DNA of 64,000 nt from Symbiodinium natans (GCA_905221605.1 CAJNDS010002073.1:332717-396716); one strand, 5' to 3'; numbered from the stretch's first letter, positions 8,245 through 18,250 are shown. Numbers and translations: made by a program. Notes: generated by a model from the sequence alone, not told the origin.

Positions 8245-8420
8245 ATTCCTGGTGAGCCAATTCCAAGTTGTAAAAGCCTGTATACAGCTTCCACACCCTC
8301 AGCCACAAATCCGAATGCAGGCATATTGCAACAACAGGCCTTGGGCTCCGAAGACCACTTCTGTCTGGACGATCCTGCTGCTTTGTTTGGAAAGCCTGAG
8401 CGCGACGCACTCAAACCCTA
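8245..8420 (+). CDS. exon-like open segment, about 58 codons
   Basis: The frame from ATT CCT GGT includes SATNPNAGILQQQALGSEDH and then FCLDDPAALFGKPERDALKP. A second + frame is open for 59 codons, so the choice rests on composition. It is flanked by short CCCTAGA/CCCTAAA units. Not recognised. Confidence 0.42.
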
Positions 8421-8463
8421 CATGCTAGACCCTAGACCCTGCACCCGAGCCCTAAAATGCTAA

Positions 8464-8550
8464 GCTTTCAACAGACGAGATCGCTCTCTCCAGAATCCTG
8501 GGTCCTCAGCCAGAAGCCAGCCTAGAAAGAAGATAACAACGGACCCGTAG
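8464..8550 (+). CDS. exon-like open segment with stop
   Basis: The frame gives AFNRRDRSLQNPGSSARSQP then RKKITTDP and TAG. Basic and hydrophilic; not recognised. Confidence 0.3.
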   Translation, partial: AFNRRDRSLQNPGSSARSQPRKKITTDP

Positions 8551-8898
8551 CCCGATAAACCCGAAACCTCAAACCTCAGTAAGCCACAGGGCCCTAAAAC
8601 TCTAGAACCCCTAAAATCTGAAAACTCTGAAACTAAATCTGAAACTCTGAAACTAAATCTGAAACTCTGAAACCCAACGACCCCAAGAAAACCTAAGCCC
8701 TAAAACCCTAAACGCCTACCCAGTTGACGGTTGGACAGGCTATGATGCCCTCTACTAGCCCCCAAAGCTCAACGTACAGTCACGTATACCGTATAGTATA
8801 GTCCCCTTGGGAGATTTACATAGGGCTTAGGGCGGTGGATATCGAGAATCTTCTGTGGTTATTTAGACCCTAAACCCTAAACCCTGTATTACCTATTG

Positions 8899-8997
8899 CT
8901 GGGCCACCAAGACTGGCAGGAGCATGCGGGGCGGCTGCTTGCCGCTTGGTGCCTCTTCCGCTACCGCTTCGCCGTCATGGCCGGCCCTGGGGTGCAA
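8899..8997 (+). CDS. exon-like open segment
   Basis: Lies between CCCTAAA (8870-8885) and TTTAGGG (9008 on). The frame gives LGHQDWQEHAGRLLAAWCLF then RYRFAVMAGPGVQ. GC-rich with mixed composition; not recognised. Confidence 0.4.
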
Positions 8998-9007
8998 GCT
9001 GTTTGGG

Positions 9008-9160
9008 GCTTAGGGTTTAGGGGTTTAGGGGTTTAGGGTTGAGGGTTTAGGGTTTAGGGTTTATAGGGTTAGGGCTGTTTGGGGTTTAGGGTTTAGGGCT
9101 TCGGGTTTACGGTTTCTGTGTTCAGCTTTCAGGCTTCAGGGCGTTTAGGGTTTGAGGGGG
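9008..9160 (-). repeat. TTTAGGG arrays, degenerate
   Basis: TTTAGGG and TTTAGGGG units with TTTACGG and TTTCAGG decay products. Confidence 0.85.
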
Positions 9161-9243
9161 CCTAGTAGTAGAGTAGGCAACCTTGAACCTTTTGTGGGGT
9201 AGTATACTCCCCTTATAGTCCCACAGGTTACTGGACAACTAAG
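9161..9243. mobile_element. family C foldback, copy 2 (short)
   Basis: CTAGTAGTAGAGTAGG at the left and TTACTGGACAACTAAG at the right, with AACCTTTTGTGGGG and TATAGTCCCACAGG inside. About 15 bp shorter than the other copies. Confidence 0.75.
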
Positions 9244-9265
9244 GGGGTCTGTGGGGGTGGGGGGG

Positions 9266-9402
9266 TATATACCCCCAAACCCCCAAACCCCCCAAACCCC
9301 CCAAACCCCCCAAACCCCCCAAACCCCCCAAAAACCCCCCAAACCCCCCAAACCCCCCCCCCAAACCCCCCAAACCCCCCAAACCCCCCAAACCCCCCAA
9401 AC
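9266..9402 (+). repeat. CCCCCCAAA array (C-expanded telomere-like variant)
   Basis: Thirteen or more C5-C6 plus A3 units that pass directly into CCCTAAACCC at about 9400. Looks like an array in which T became C and homogenised. Confidence 0.95.
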
Positions 9403-9954
9403 CCTAAACCCTAAACATGTTTTTTGTTTTTTTTTTAACCATGTACCACCCCCAGGGCCTCAAGCCCCCGCTCAAAAGCCTGTCCTCTGACCCGAGCTGC
9501 GGTTCAAGGTTCAGGGTTCAGGGTTTGCGGTTTAGGGCCCAAAGCCCTAAACCCTAAACCCTAAATCTCAAACCCTAATCCCTAAACCCTAAACCCTAAA
9601 CCCAATCTAGCCAAACCAGCGCCCAGTCCTCGGCGCTCAAGCTCGCATTAAGGGTTGGTCCAAATTCTTGGCCCCAAGACAGTGAGGGACCCCCTAGTTA
9701 TAAGCGGGGCCCCTAGCTAGAAGCAGACTGATCAGTGCACTAAGTTGAGTTATAAGTACGTGACGTACTATACGCCAGGGAGTTAGCACAGCAAAAGGGG
9801 CTTTTAGCTGTAAGTACTGCAACCTGGGGCTATTCGTTCCGCAACTATAGTTAGTAGAGTAAGGCGGTCCCTACCTGTTTTTGGTACATCCTGCACCCAG
9901 TCACTGACATTTCAGGACTTCTTCAGACCACTTTAGAACTGACTGTGAGGAAAA
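9403..9954. other. mixed repeats, no gene seen
   Basis: A poly-T run, CCCTAAA-type units at 9540-9601, and an unassigned segment at 9640-9900 with GGCCCC-rich motifs. Confidence 0.5.
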
Positions 9955-10082
9955 GTAGGGAATCCTATGAATTTCGAGGTTAAGCCCAAAAGAAGACCGA
10001 ACCCTGCTACGTTGTCTAGGGAGGTCTACATAAGGCAGTCGACACCGCGAAAAGGAAGCATTCTTTCGATCCACGCCCTCGA

Positions 10083-10277
10083 CTTGAAGGTTCATGGTAC
10101 TTATGAACCCATTAGTGTAACTGTACGTATAACCCACTTGTAAGCCCCTTAAGTGTCCTGATATGGTTATAATTGGGTTAGAAGTACCTTTTTTGTTGGG
10201 TTCATAAGTACCCCTAAACCCTAAACCCTCAACCCTCAACCCTAAACCCTAAACCCTAAGTACCGTGAACCTCCAAG
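10083..10277. mobile_element. family D foldback with inserted CCCTAAA array
   Basis: CTTGAAGGTTCATGGTACTT at the left pairs with GTACCGTGAACCTCCAAG at the right. The right arm is split by a CCCTAAA array at 10213-10256; the uninterrupted form is at 46002-46140. Confidence 0.88.
10205..10264 (+). repeat. array flanked by 8-bp duplication TAAGTACC
   Basis: TAAGTACC occurs at 10205-10212 and 10257-10264 with only CCCTAAA/CCCTCAA units between. The intact family D copy has it once. The first three bases could also belong to the array, so the minimum duplication is GTACC. Confidence 0.8.
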
Positions 10278-10304
10278 TAAACCCCCGAAACCACGGCTCG
10301 GTCA

Positions 10305-10378
10305 GTTGAAGAAGATGGCGGGGAGTTGCGCCGCCTGGCGCAGCTTTTCGGCTCTGCCCCTTGGTTGAAACATATATT
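10305..10378 (+). CDS. short exon-like open segment
   Basis: The frame gives VEEDGGELRRLAQLFGSAPW then LKHI, directly before a TTTAGGG array. Charged and compact; not recognised. Confidence 0.33.
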
Positions 10379-10444
10379 AGGGTTTAGGGTTTAGGGTTTA
10401 GGGTTAGGGTTTAGGATTAGGGTTTAGGGTTTAGGGTTTAGGGT
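10378..10444 (-). repeat. TTTAGGG array
   Basis: About nine units with two short TTAGGG variants. Confidence 0.95.
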
Positions 10445-11201
10445 TGTTTCGGGTTTAGGGCAGGGCGTCTGGGGTTTACGGAGCTTCGTGCGCCGCTGTG
10501 CCATACAGCCTTTCACTGCCCGTCGGCTATAGCACATCCTGTTTCCTGACAACCTAAGCACAACAGAAAATTAATCTCTGCATGCGGCGTGCGTGCGTTC
10601 CCTCAAAAAAACGTCAACATGTGTGTGTGTGTGTGTGTGATTGGCTTATACGTGCTCCCTCCGATCGGAGTTTGTCACTTTGTCCTGATCCACATGCATC
10701 TTCCGAAAGCTGCAGTGTAGGTTGCAGAGCTACAGCTGTGGCAATTGCGAACCACATTGTGACCTTAGTCGCGGAACACCTGTTTCTAAATGAAGCCCCT
10801 TCACCCCTGTTTAGGAGTTGGGTTTCGCGTTCAGGCATGAACACTTGTTGAGCTTTGTCAGTGTCGACCAATGCACCTGTATGGTGTAACCAAGTGTTTT
10901 GCACAGGAGAAAGTTGCTGTGCATTTAGTGACATAAATGACAGCTGACTGCATGCTCAATGGCTCAAATCCGCAAAAGTGCATCTGACAAACGTTTGAGA
11001 ACAGACATAAGGCTTGCAAGGCAAAGTATGGCTCGTCTGCTTGTGAGTGCCCATGTCTTGCAGGTCTCCTCGCTTGACAGCCCGGAAGTACTTCATCCCT
11101 AAACCCTAAACCCCAAACCCTAGCCCTAAACCCCAAACCCCCTAAATCCTTGAGTGGTTTTTTTGAACCTTACACCCTCAACTCTTAACTCCCAAAGGCA
11201 G
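10445..11201. other. unique sequence with GT microsatellite
   Basis: (TG)n at 10619-10638. Positions 10614-10934 are open on both strands for about 90-106 codons, with no recognised motif. CCCTAAA-type units lie at 11099-11147. Confidence 0.4.
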
Positions 11202-11302
11202 GCTGCCTACCAGCTGGAGGCCGCAGTGGGAGAGTCAACCTGTGTTGAGCTGGGGGAGGGCGAAGTGTTGCTTTGTTGGCGGAATCCGCCCGTAGCATCG
11301 CT
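11202..11302 (+). CDS. exon-like open segment interrupted by family B
   Basis: Follows CCCAAAGGCAG. The frame gives AAYQLEAAVGESTCVELGEG then EVLLCWRNPPVA, where a family B element begins. Removing the element with one target repeat continues the frame to SQSPEFY and a stop. Acidic, mixed composition; not recognised. Confidence 0.43.
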
Positions 11303-11401
11303 TGCGATGTTCCCCCTTGTACTAGCAGTCCTCAATAGGGATTATAGTAAAGGGTACTAAAACCCCTATTAAGGACTGTTAGTATAAGGGGGAACGCCCC
11401 A
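11303..11401. mobile_element. family B foldback, copy 2
   Basis: TGCGATGTTCCCCCTTGTAC to AGTATAAGGGGGAACGCCCC. The flanks share AGCATC (TAGCATCGCT and AAGCATCACA), a diverged duplication of about 10 bp. Confidence 0.85.
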
Positions 11402-11760
11402 AAGCATCACAGTCACCTGAGTTTTACTAGAGCACGCCATTTTCCTGCCCCGGCCGGTGTTAACACTCTCTGCATTCATCGTTCTCCGGCTGTCTAGCAC
11501 TGTTGTCCCACCTGACATGGACGGCTTCGCGAACACCCTCACTTTGATTGCGAGGGACATTGATTCGCTAGCACTAGGTCCAGTGCCGCTAAGCTCTTTT
11601 TTAGTTCTGGATGAGGGCTCGAAAGCCTTTCGAACCTCGCAGCAGCCAAGAAGAATGGTGATAACCAAGCGACTTCTGCACAAAACCGAACGAGGTTTGA
11701 AAATTCTGTGTGCACACACTGTGGTGATTGTCACCAGTTATTTACATTCCGTTTTTGTTT
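11402..11760. other. long open stretch on both strands
   Basis: Open for about 119 codons on + (including GPVPLSSFLVLDEGSKAF) and about 121 on - (including RRTMNAESVNTGRGRKMA). This is the longest repeat-free open stretch in the left half. Composition does not decide the strand, and neither product is recognised. Confidence 0.35.
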
Positions 11761-12011
11761 CACTTGAGCTGCAATTTGGCCATGCACGGCGCCTTTGCCT
11801 AAACCCAAAACCCTAAACCCTAAACCCTGGCTCCATGGGTGTGATTCCCAGCCGAGCCCATGAAGCGACAAGACTGGGTACCCTTCAAGGTCCTCGGAAG
11901 CTGGGGAACTGTAATTAAGGCCAAAACAAGCCTTCAACCCCCCAAACCCTAATCCCTAAACCCTCAACCCTAGACCCTAGACCCTAAACCCTAAACCCTA
12001 AACTCTAGCTG

Positions 12012-12107
12012 AAGATCCTCGCCTCAAGAGGCCTTCCCTCTGCCTTCCACCTGGCCACTACAGCTTGCGCCGGCCGCTGGGATGGACAGTTGTCGCATCT
12101 TGTTGAG
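12012..12107 (+). CDS. exon-like open segment
   Basis: Lies between a CCCTAAA array (11943-12003) and TTTAGGG. The frame gives KILASRGLPSAFHLATTACA then GRWDGQLSHLVEG. A second + frame (EDPRLKRPSLCLPPGHYS) is also open. Confidence 0.37.
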
Positions 12108-12267
12108 GGTTTAGGGTTGCCCCTATATACAGTATACCCCCAGCATACGATAATCCTTCTTATAGGAACCCCGACAAGATTACCCCTATGTTCGGAAACC
12201 CCCCAATTCGGTTTAAGGGTTTGGCAACCTTCGCCATTTGTTGGGTATTCCTCCAAGACAAGTCTGA

Positions 12268-12537
12268 ACCCCCTCCCCCCTCCCTCCCCCCCCGCCCTCC
12301 CCCCCCCCCCTCCTCCCCACCCCCCCCCCCTCCCCCCCCCCCCTCCCCCCCCCCTCCCCCACCCCCCCCCCTCCCCCCCCCTCCCCCCCCCCCCCCCCCC
12401 TCCCCCCCCCCTCCCTCCCCCCCCCTCCTCCCCCCTCCCCCCTCCCCCCTCCCCCCCCTTCCCCCCTCCCCCCTCCCCCCCCCCCTCCCTCCCCTGCCCC
12501 CCCCCCCCCCTCCCCCCTTCCCCCCCCCCCCCCCCCA
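12268..12537 (+). repeat. 270-bp C-rich polypyrimidine tract
   Basis: Almost pure C with scattered T and rare A or G. Poly-Pro and poly-Gly frames here are artefacts. Confidence 0.97.
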
Positions 12538-12540
12538 ATT

Positions 12541-12650
12541 CAGCTTATGAACCGGAACTCACCATTTGTGCACAATACGATAAGACATAAAAGTATACTT
12601 GTACTTATGGAAGCTCGGTATTTGCATATTTCATCGCGAGGAAAAGAGAG

Positions 12651-12701
<51 letters not shown>

Positions 12702-12835
12702 GAAAGAAAGAAATATGAGAGAGAAAGAGATAGGCGGGCCCTCAAGTGCCCAGAGGAAGGAGAAGATGAAGAAGAAGAACAATAATAAGAAGAAAAAGAC
12801 AGAAGCAGCCGCATAAGATGAAGAACAATAACAAG

Positions 12836-12874
<39 letters not shown>

Positions 12875-12911
12875 CCAAAACACTACACCTTACAAAGCCT
12901 GCCAGCCCCTC
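12541..12911. repeat. GA microsatellites and flanks
   Basis: (GA)n at about 12641-12715 and 12838-12871, with purine-rich sequence between. Glu/Arg and Ser/Leu frames reflect the repeat. Confidence 0.95.
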
Positions 12912-12915
12912 GTCC

Positions 12916-13012
12916 CCCCCTAAACCCTAAACTCTAAACCCTAAACCCTAAACCCTGTACCCTGAACCCTGAACCCTAAACCCTGAACCCTGAACCCTAA
13001 ACCCCAGGTGCC
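12916..13012 (+). repeat. CCCTAAA/CCCTGAA array
   Basis: Alternating CCCTAAA and CCCTGAA units. Confidence 0.93.
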
Positions 13013-13152
13013 GGTGCTCCGAGCCGCTGGTGCCTCAGAAGTCTGGGCCCTCCCTCCCCACGAACCCCCCCCTCCCAAGTTTGGGATCTCGGGCTTTAGG
13101 TATTTAGGGTTTAGGGCTAGGGTTTAGGGTCTCGGGTTTAGGGCTTACGGTT

Positions 13153-13231
13153 GGGGGAGGGGTTTAGGGGGTTTAGGGGGTTTAGGGGGTTTAGGGGGTT
13201 TAGGGGGTTTAGGGGGTTTAGGGGGTTTAGT
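13153..13231 (-). repeat. TTTAGGGGG homogeneous variant array
   Basis: Eight near-identical 9-mers with five G. Confidence 0.95.
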
Positions 13232-13322
13232 GGGTTGGCGCTTCGGGGTTGGGACTTCAGAGGCTCGGGGCGTGGTCACCAAAGAGCCGCGCCACGCGCA
13301 CATCATCTCTGAAGCCTCCTGA
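13230..13322 (+). CDS. exon-like open segment with stop
   Basis: Follows GTTTAG at the end of the variant array. The frame gives VGWRFGVGTSEARGVVTKEP then RHAHIISEAS and TGA. TTTAGGG follows within 20 bp. Not recognised. Confidence 0.4.
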   Translation: MGWRFGVGTSEARGVVTKEPRHAHIISEAS

Positions 13323-14832
13323 AGCGGGTTTAGGGTTTGGTTAGGGTTCAGGGTTCAGGGTTCAGGGTTTGGGGTTTGGGGTTTGGGGTTTGGGGTTTGC
13401 ATTCCCACAACCCCCCCCCCCCCCCACACCCTTCCAACAAACCCCAAACCCTAACCCCAAGCCCTGTAAACCCCACACCCCAAACCCGAAGCCCTCAAAA
13501 GCCTAAACCCTATAAGACCGAGGTCATGGCCTTCCAGACGCTTGGGTGCTCCTTAGGGTTTAGGGTTTTAATGCCCTGTTGCCGGGAGTTTCCTAAGTCT
13601 TGAGGGTTGCCTTGAGGCCTTGGGGTTGAGTGCTTTAACCCCCCCCCTCCACACCCAGTTTCACGGTGGGCTTAGGGTTTGGGTGAAGCTTGAGGTTTGG
13701 GGTTTCACGTCTCCAACCCCTTTGTGGTTCATGACGTGTTTCATGGCGTGTTTAAGGTTTAGGGTGAGGATTCAGCGTTATGGTCTAGGGTTGCGTTGAG
13801 CGCCGGGTTGAGGGGTTTGGCTTGCCCCTCTCCCCCTTGTGGCTCGTGGTGGGCGTTGGTTTTGGAGGATGGGGGGGTGCTAAACCCTTAACCCTTACCC
13901 CTTAAACCCTAAACCCTAAACGTGAACTTTCAGCGATGCCTGCAAGGGGGTCTCTATATCGGCGCTGAAACCTTCAAACCATGAAGCCTTGGACCTTGAA
14001 CCCTAACTCAACATGGTAATGTTCCACCTGGTTCAGTATTGGCCCCCTCTTCAAAGACATTATATTTTAAGGATTTGGGGCATGTCTTAGTTGATTTAGG
14101 GCTTGTTTTGAAGCAAGCTTTAAACTAAAAGGCCGGGCTTTTGACTCTTACAGGCAGGCCTCTTTTCCAAGACCCCAAAAAACCGGAATCCCAACAAAGC
14201 CGAATCCAAGAATTCCCTTTTAACAAACCATATAAAAAATTGTCTTGATCAATCCGGCAAAGGGGTGGCCCAGGAGCCAGCCCAACCTCGAACAAAAGGC
14301 ACTGTTTCAGGACCCGCTTTTATGTCCTGGCCGAGGGGCCTGGATGTCAACAAATCATATGGATCCCTTTTAGATTCATATAGACTCATCCCTTTGAAAT
14401 TCAGATGATAGTAAACTCATCCCGTTGTAAATTCAGATGGATCCCTTTTGAATTCATATATAAGCTCATCCCTTTCAAATTCATATGGATTCCTGTTGAA
14501 TTTATATAAACTCATCCCTTTTAAATTCATATGGATTAGAAACTCCTCCCTGTCAAAATCTGTTCAACCCCCGGGGCCGTCTGAACAGGACAAAATCCAC
14601 GCCTCGACTGTTCCAGGGGGGGGGGGGGGGCGGGGCTAAACTAAACAGGGTTCAACATGAAGATCGGTAGAGAAGGTTTTGCCAAAACGGCGAGAGTTGG
14701 GTAAAGGTTTTGCTTGGGGAGATTTGCGCGTCAGTAGTGTTTCCGAAACCTGAAGCAACAGACCCACTCTTGAGCTAATCCCTAAACCCTAAGCCCTGAA
14801 CCCTAAACCCTGAACCCTGAACCCTGAACCCT
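13323..14832. other. G-rich decay, short repeats, no convincing gene
   Basis: TTTGGGG-type decay (13330-13400), a poly-C run near 13405-13422, scattered CCCTAAA units, and an AT-richer unique block (14040-14340) with repeated CCCAAAAAACCGG-like text. An AT-rich tandem repeat at 14348-14550 is listed separately. Confidence 0.5.
14348..14550 (+). repeat. AT-rich tandem repeat, about 40-bp period
   Basis: About five imperfect units containing AAATTCATATGGATYCCTTT and ACTCATCCC. Confidence 0.85.
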
Positions 14833-14925
14833 GTCCGCGAGCCCTGTAAGGACAGCCGCCGCTTTACTCGCCTCACCATGGCTCCTCTCGCCTTCGCGGA
14901 CCACACAGGCGTTTTCGTGGGCTGA
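14833..14925 (+). CDS. exon-like open segment with stop
   Basis: Lies between CCCTGAA/CCCTAAA (14785-14832) and TTTAGGG (14948 on). The frame gives VREPCKDSRRFTRLTMAPLA then FADHTGVFVG and TGA. The minus strand also reads a plausible frame with TTACAGG, so strand is uncertain. Confidence 0.37.
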   Translation, partial: VREPCKDSRRFTRLTMAPLAFADHTGVFVG

Positions 14926-15001
14926 CGCGTTCAGGGTTCAGATTTCGAGTGGGGTTTAGGGTTTAGGGTTAGGGCTTTAGGGTTTAGGGTTTAGGGTTTG
15001 A

Positions 15002-15299
15002 GTGGTTTCTTGTAGGTTTCGTTGTGTTCCTCCCCATGTTGGACCTAACAGCTTCCGATACGCTAGCTCCCTACACTCTGCAGTAAGCTCTACACTTCTA
15101 AGGATTTTGGAACCATGCACCCTTCGTATAGTCCCTCACCCTTGTTTAATGGGATCCGAAGTATGGGCCCTTAGTATACACAGTGCATATAGGGGTCATA
15201 ACAAGGGACCCAAATTACAGGCCCGTACTTGGAACCCTAAACCCCAAACCCTAAACCCTAAAGCCTAAACCCTAAACCCTGAACCCTAAACTCAGAAAG
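15002..15299. other. unique sequence with shared 15070-15220 motif
   Basis: A + frame is open for 88 codons (15002-15268). GAAGTATGGGCCCTTAG at 15159-15175 resembles the shared motif at 19091 and 45273. Function unknown. Confidence 0.35.
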
Positions 15300-15389
15300 G
15301 TGGTTGTTGGGCTCATCCAATTCCTAGACGTCACCCTGGACGCGCTGCTCGCTAACCAGGGAACTCTCTGGCCGCGCCCTGCCTCAAAA
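15300..15389 (+). CDS. exon-like open segment
   Basis: Lies between a CCCTAAA array (15229-15292) and TTTAGGG. The frame gives VVVGLIQFLDVTLDALLANQ then GTLWPRPASK, ending at AAA|GTTAGG, a possible donor. Mixed composition with a hydrophobic start; one of the better islands. Confidence 0.45.
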
Positions 15390-15393
15390 GTTA

Positions 15394-15803
15394 GGGTTTT
15401 TGGGGTTTATAGGGTTTAGGGTTTAGGGTTAGGGTCTAGGGTTTAGGGTTTCGGGTTTAGGGTTCAGGCGGGTTTAGGGTTTAGGGGTGCCACCTTGACC
15501 TGGAGTTCCTCTTTTAGGCTGTTCAGGGTACCTACTTCTCTTCATATCCAGGTCGTGGAGTACTATACTTTCTTTTTTTGGTTCTGGGTTCCTCTTGTAG
15601 CTAGCACCTGATTGTTCGTCAAATGAACGGATTCATCTTGCTCCAAATGCGGCTCATAAACGCTCCGTAGGTCTTCATTTCAACCTCCGAAACACACATT
15701 CCGCTCTTGTTTTGACGAAGAGTTGAGTGTGTGACAGTCTCGGTGTCTGTTTTCATTTCCGCCCCATGCGCACACCGTCTTAGACTTGCCTTACCTGGGC
15801 TTT
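15394..15803. other. TTTAGGG arrays then unique sequence
   Basis: Arrays to 15487, then about 300 bp unique with pyrimidine-rich stretches (15530-15600). No frame stands out. Confidence 0.45.
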
Positions 15804-16136
15804 GTTTAGGGTTTAGGGTTTAGGGGTTAGTTAGGGGTTAGGGTTTAGGGGTTAGGTTTTAGGGTTTAGGGTTTAGGGTTTAGGGTTAGGGTTTAGGGTT
15901 TAGGGTTTAGGGTTTGAGAATCTCATGATTTGGGGCACGTCTGCCCTAGCAGGTCCTGTACTTGTGCCTTGAGTGCTGTTGAAACGCTGTGCACACTAAG
16001 ACCGAAGCCCTTCAGACGTAGGCTTCCCAAACCGCTTGTGGTTTAGGGTTTAGAGGGTTTAGGGTTTATAGGGTTTAGGGTTTAGGGTTTAGGGTTTAGG
16101 GTTTAGGGTTTAGGGTTTAGGGTTTAGGGTTTAGGG
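15804..16136 (-). repeat. two TTTAGGG arrays
   Basis: 15804-15916 and 16041-16136, separated by a unique gap with no convincing frame. Confidence 0.95.
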
Positions 16137-16184
16137 CAACCCTCATGTTGCCAAAGCCCTCCACATGAATCCTTTCGGTGCCTG

Positions 16185-16259
16185 AGGTCCTCCCTGGCGC
16201 TCATCGTGCTGCCGCGCGGCGAAATCGTTGGGGCAGTTTTTGATGCATACCTGTCATGT
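16185..16259 (+). CDS. short exon-like open segment
   Basis: The frame gives RSSLALIVLPRGEIVGAVFD then AYLSC and runs into CCCTAAA. Hydrophobic and regular. Here the flanking arrays are in the less common order, TTTAGGG then CCCTAAA. The minus strand is also open. Confidence 0.37.
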
Positions 16260-16368
16260 ACCCTAAACCCTAAACCCTAAATCCCAAACCCTAAACCCTA
16301 AATCCCAAACCCCAAACCCTGAGCCCTAAACCCTAAACCCTAAACCCTAAACCCTAAACCCTTCATCC
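16260..16368 (+). repeat. CCCTAAA array
   Basis: About fifteen units including ATCCCAAA and CCCCAAA variants. Confidence 0.95.
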
Positions 16369-16451
16369 TAGTGTGCAATAGGACTCCAATTCGCCGCAAC
16401 GCTCGCTTCGCGGCCTAAGGTTTACAAATGAAGGCCCACTGCTACGCTAAG

Positions 16452-16548
16452 CTTGGAGGTTCAGGGTACTCCCCAAATAATAACTGGTTTTCAGTAGACG
16501 TATACATTGAGGTTATATGTACCCTAAACCCTAAACTCTAAACCCTAA
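16452..16548. mobile_element. family D fragment joined to CCCTAAA array
   Basis: CTTGGAGGTTCAGGGTACT matches the family D left arm. At TATATGTACC the element passes directly into CCCTAAACCC, the same position at which arrays interrupt the copies at 10083 and 57806. Confidence 0.7.
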
Positions 16549-17577
16549 TTTGGTATATAGGTCAAGATGCGATGTGTGCTCTTGTGGATTGCCTGGAGGT
16601 TACGGATCTCAGATTAAGTAGGAGCTACAATTCAGGGAATTCTGAGTTTAGGGTTCAGGGTTCGGGCTTTATGGTTTAGGGTTTAGGGTTTAGCATGCTG
16701 AGTTTAGGGTTTAGGGTTCGGGCTTTATGGTTTAGGGTTTAGGATTAAGGATTTAGGGTCTGGATAGGGGTCAGGGCCTTTCATGATAACGTTCCTCGTC
16801 ACACCCTTGACGAGGACAAGTTCGTTGCACGGCCTCCGGCCAAGTGTCGGAAATTCGTAGCTGGAGATACTTCAGGGACCCAAGAGAACGATCTCGAAAC
16901 ACGAAACCCTCAACCCTGCGGCCGTCCCAAACTCAAGGCAGTTTGCTGGTATTTGTTCAAGGTAGAATTGTTAGTTGCTAGTCCTTCGAGAAGTAGGAAG
17001 TTAAGATATGTGGGTACCTGAATGAATCTTATTCAAGGAGCTTTGGGCTGTTGTACGGGGTTTACTGGGCTTGTAGGAATTCTAGGGCTTATATGCAAAT
17101 TGCTTTGTAGGGTTTAGGGTTTGAGGTTTGGGCCTTAACTTGTTTACCCACCTTTGGGGTATGCTTCCCTCCCACGCCCTCAACGACCCTTTTAAGCACC
17201 GTTGCAGCCAGGCTTTTCGATGACGCCTTTCTCAAGGCAAGGTGTTCAGCTTAATTGCGTTCGAGGTCGTTACTACGTGCAGGTCCTGTCAAGAATCGAG
17301 CCCTCCTAAACAGTATAGACCAGCGAATGTTGAGCCTTTGAACCTCAAACGTACAGGACTACACTCCCCCTACTTCAAGGGATGTAAAGAGCCTCTGAAC
17401 ACGCCATACGTAGGTCCCTGGAAGTACAGGGCTGGGTGGCAGCTTGTGGTTTCTTGCTCTGGATTTTATCAAGTCGCCAGACTTGGGCCTTAAGAGCAAC
17501 CAGCATAGCACCCTCATATGGTGCTAACTTAAGTTCAGTTCCTAGACCTTATAAAGCCTAAACCCCAAGCCATAATA
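16549..17577. other. short duplication and unresolved unique sequence
   Basis: An imperfect 54-bp duplication (16643-16745) contains TTCGGGCTTTATGGTTTAGG twice. Positions 17242-17493 are open on + for 83 codons, without a recognised motif. Confidence 0.45.
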
Positions 17578-17682
17578 AACCCTAAACCCTAAACCCTAAA
17601 CCCTAAACCCTAAACCCTAAACCCTAAACCCTAAACCCTAAACCCTAAACCCTAAACCCTAAACCCTAAACCCTAAACCCTA
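17578..17682 (+). repeat. pure CCCTAAA array, about 15 units
   Basis: Uninterrupted perfect heptamers, implying recent formation or strong homogenisation. Confidence 0.97.
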
Positions 17683-17690
17683 GCTTCTCT

Positions 17691-17801
17691 TGCGGAGTCC
17701 TTTGGCAGGAGACGCTGTCGCACAACCTGCTGCGAAGCTGGGGATGCAGTCTGAAAGCCATCCCAGAGGGCCAGGCCCAACTCACGGGTGCATCCCAAGG
17801 G
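17691..17801 (+). CDS. exon-like open segment
   Basis: CTTCTCTTGCGGAGTCCTTT then GGCAG|GAG at 17704-17708 is a good acceptor candidate. The frame gives CGVLWQETLSHNLLRSWGCS then LKAIPEGQAQLTGASQ. CCCTAAA lies upstream and TTTAGGG downstream. Not recognised. Confidence 0.45.
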
Positions 17802-17814
17802 TTTTTGCTTAGGG

Positions 17815-18015
17815 TTTATAGGGTTTAGGGTTTAGGGTTTAGGGTTTAGGGTTTAGGGTTCAGGGTACCTTCTGGGGTGGAAGAGTCTGAATACTTGTGT
17901 AGGAAAATCGGGGGCTAACCTAACAGGAACTGCAGTTCAGCTTTCGCCATGCGTTCCTACTTGAGTTACCTTCACATGGTTTAGGGTTTAGGGTTTAGGG
18001 TTTAGGGTTTAGGGT
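17815..18015 (-). repeat. two TTTAGGG arrays
   Basis: 17815-17868 and 17978-18015, with a unique gap of about 110 bp. Confidence 0.95.
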
Positions 18016-18026
18016 ACGATTAAAAA

Positions 18027-18110
18027 GGAAGAATTGCGCTGCACGACCTGCGCAAGCCCGACGCCTTGGCTCCCTTGCTACCCCTTGGCGTGATTTCAGC
18101 AACCCTCTAA
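18027..18110 (+). CDS. exon-like open segment with stop
   Basis: The frame gives GRIALHDLRKPDALAPLLPL then GVISATL and TAA. TTTAGGG lies upstream and CCCTATAA units downstream. Not recognised. Confidence 0.38.
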   Translation, partial: GRIALHDLRKPDALAPLLPLGVISATL

Positions 18111-18117
18111 CTCTAGA

Positions 18118-18250
18118 ACCCCTATAAACCCTATAACCCTATAACCCTATAACTCTAGAACCCCTATAACCCTATAACCCTAAAGCCTCAAACCGTCCCT
18201 AAACCCTAAACCCTAAACCCTAAACCCTAAACCCTAAACCCAAAACCCTA
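18118..18250 (+). repeat. CCCTATAA and CCCTAAA units
   Basis: A block of CCCTATAA variants followed after 18190 by CCCTAAA. Confidence 0.93.

Noticed and set aside
9655-9800. Possible additional foldback family with GGCCCC motifs
   Set aside because: Resembles 56109-56215 loosely, but I could not align termini or find target duplications.
11369-11816. A 120-codon gene on either strand
   Set aside because: Both strands are open over the same bases and neither peptide is recognised, so it is left as unresolved rather than called as a gene.
12005-12590. Poly-Pro and poly-Gly proteins of 120-177 codons
   Set aside because: They are readings of a C-rich tract in every frame; composition and both-strand openness show they are not genes.
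12540-12883. Ser/Leu and Glu/Arg frames
   Set aside because: Translations of GA microsatellites on either strand.
16140-16252. Minus-strand exon (KNCPNDFAARQHDERQGG)
   Set aside because: Protein-like, but the + strand frame RSSLALIVLPRGEIVGAVFD over the same bases agrees with the orientation of the other islands; kept as an alternative only.
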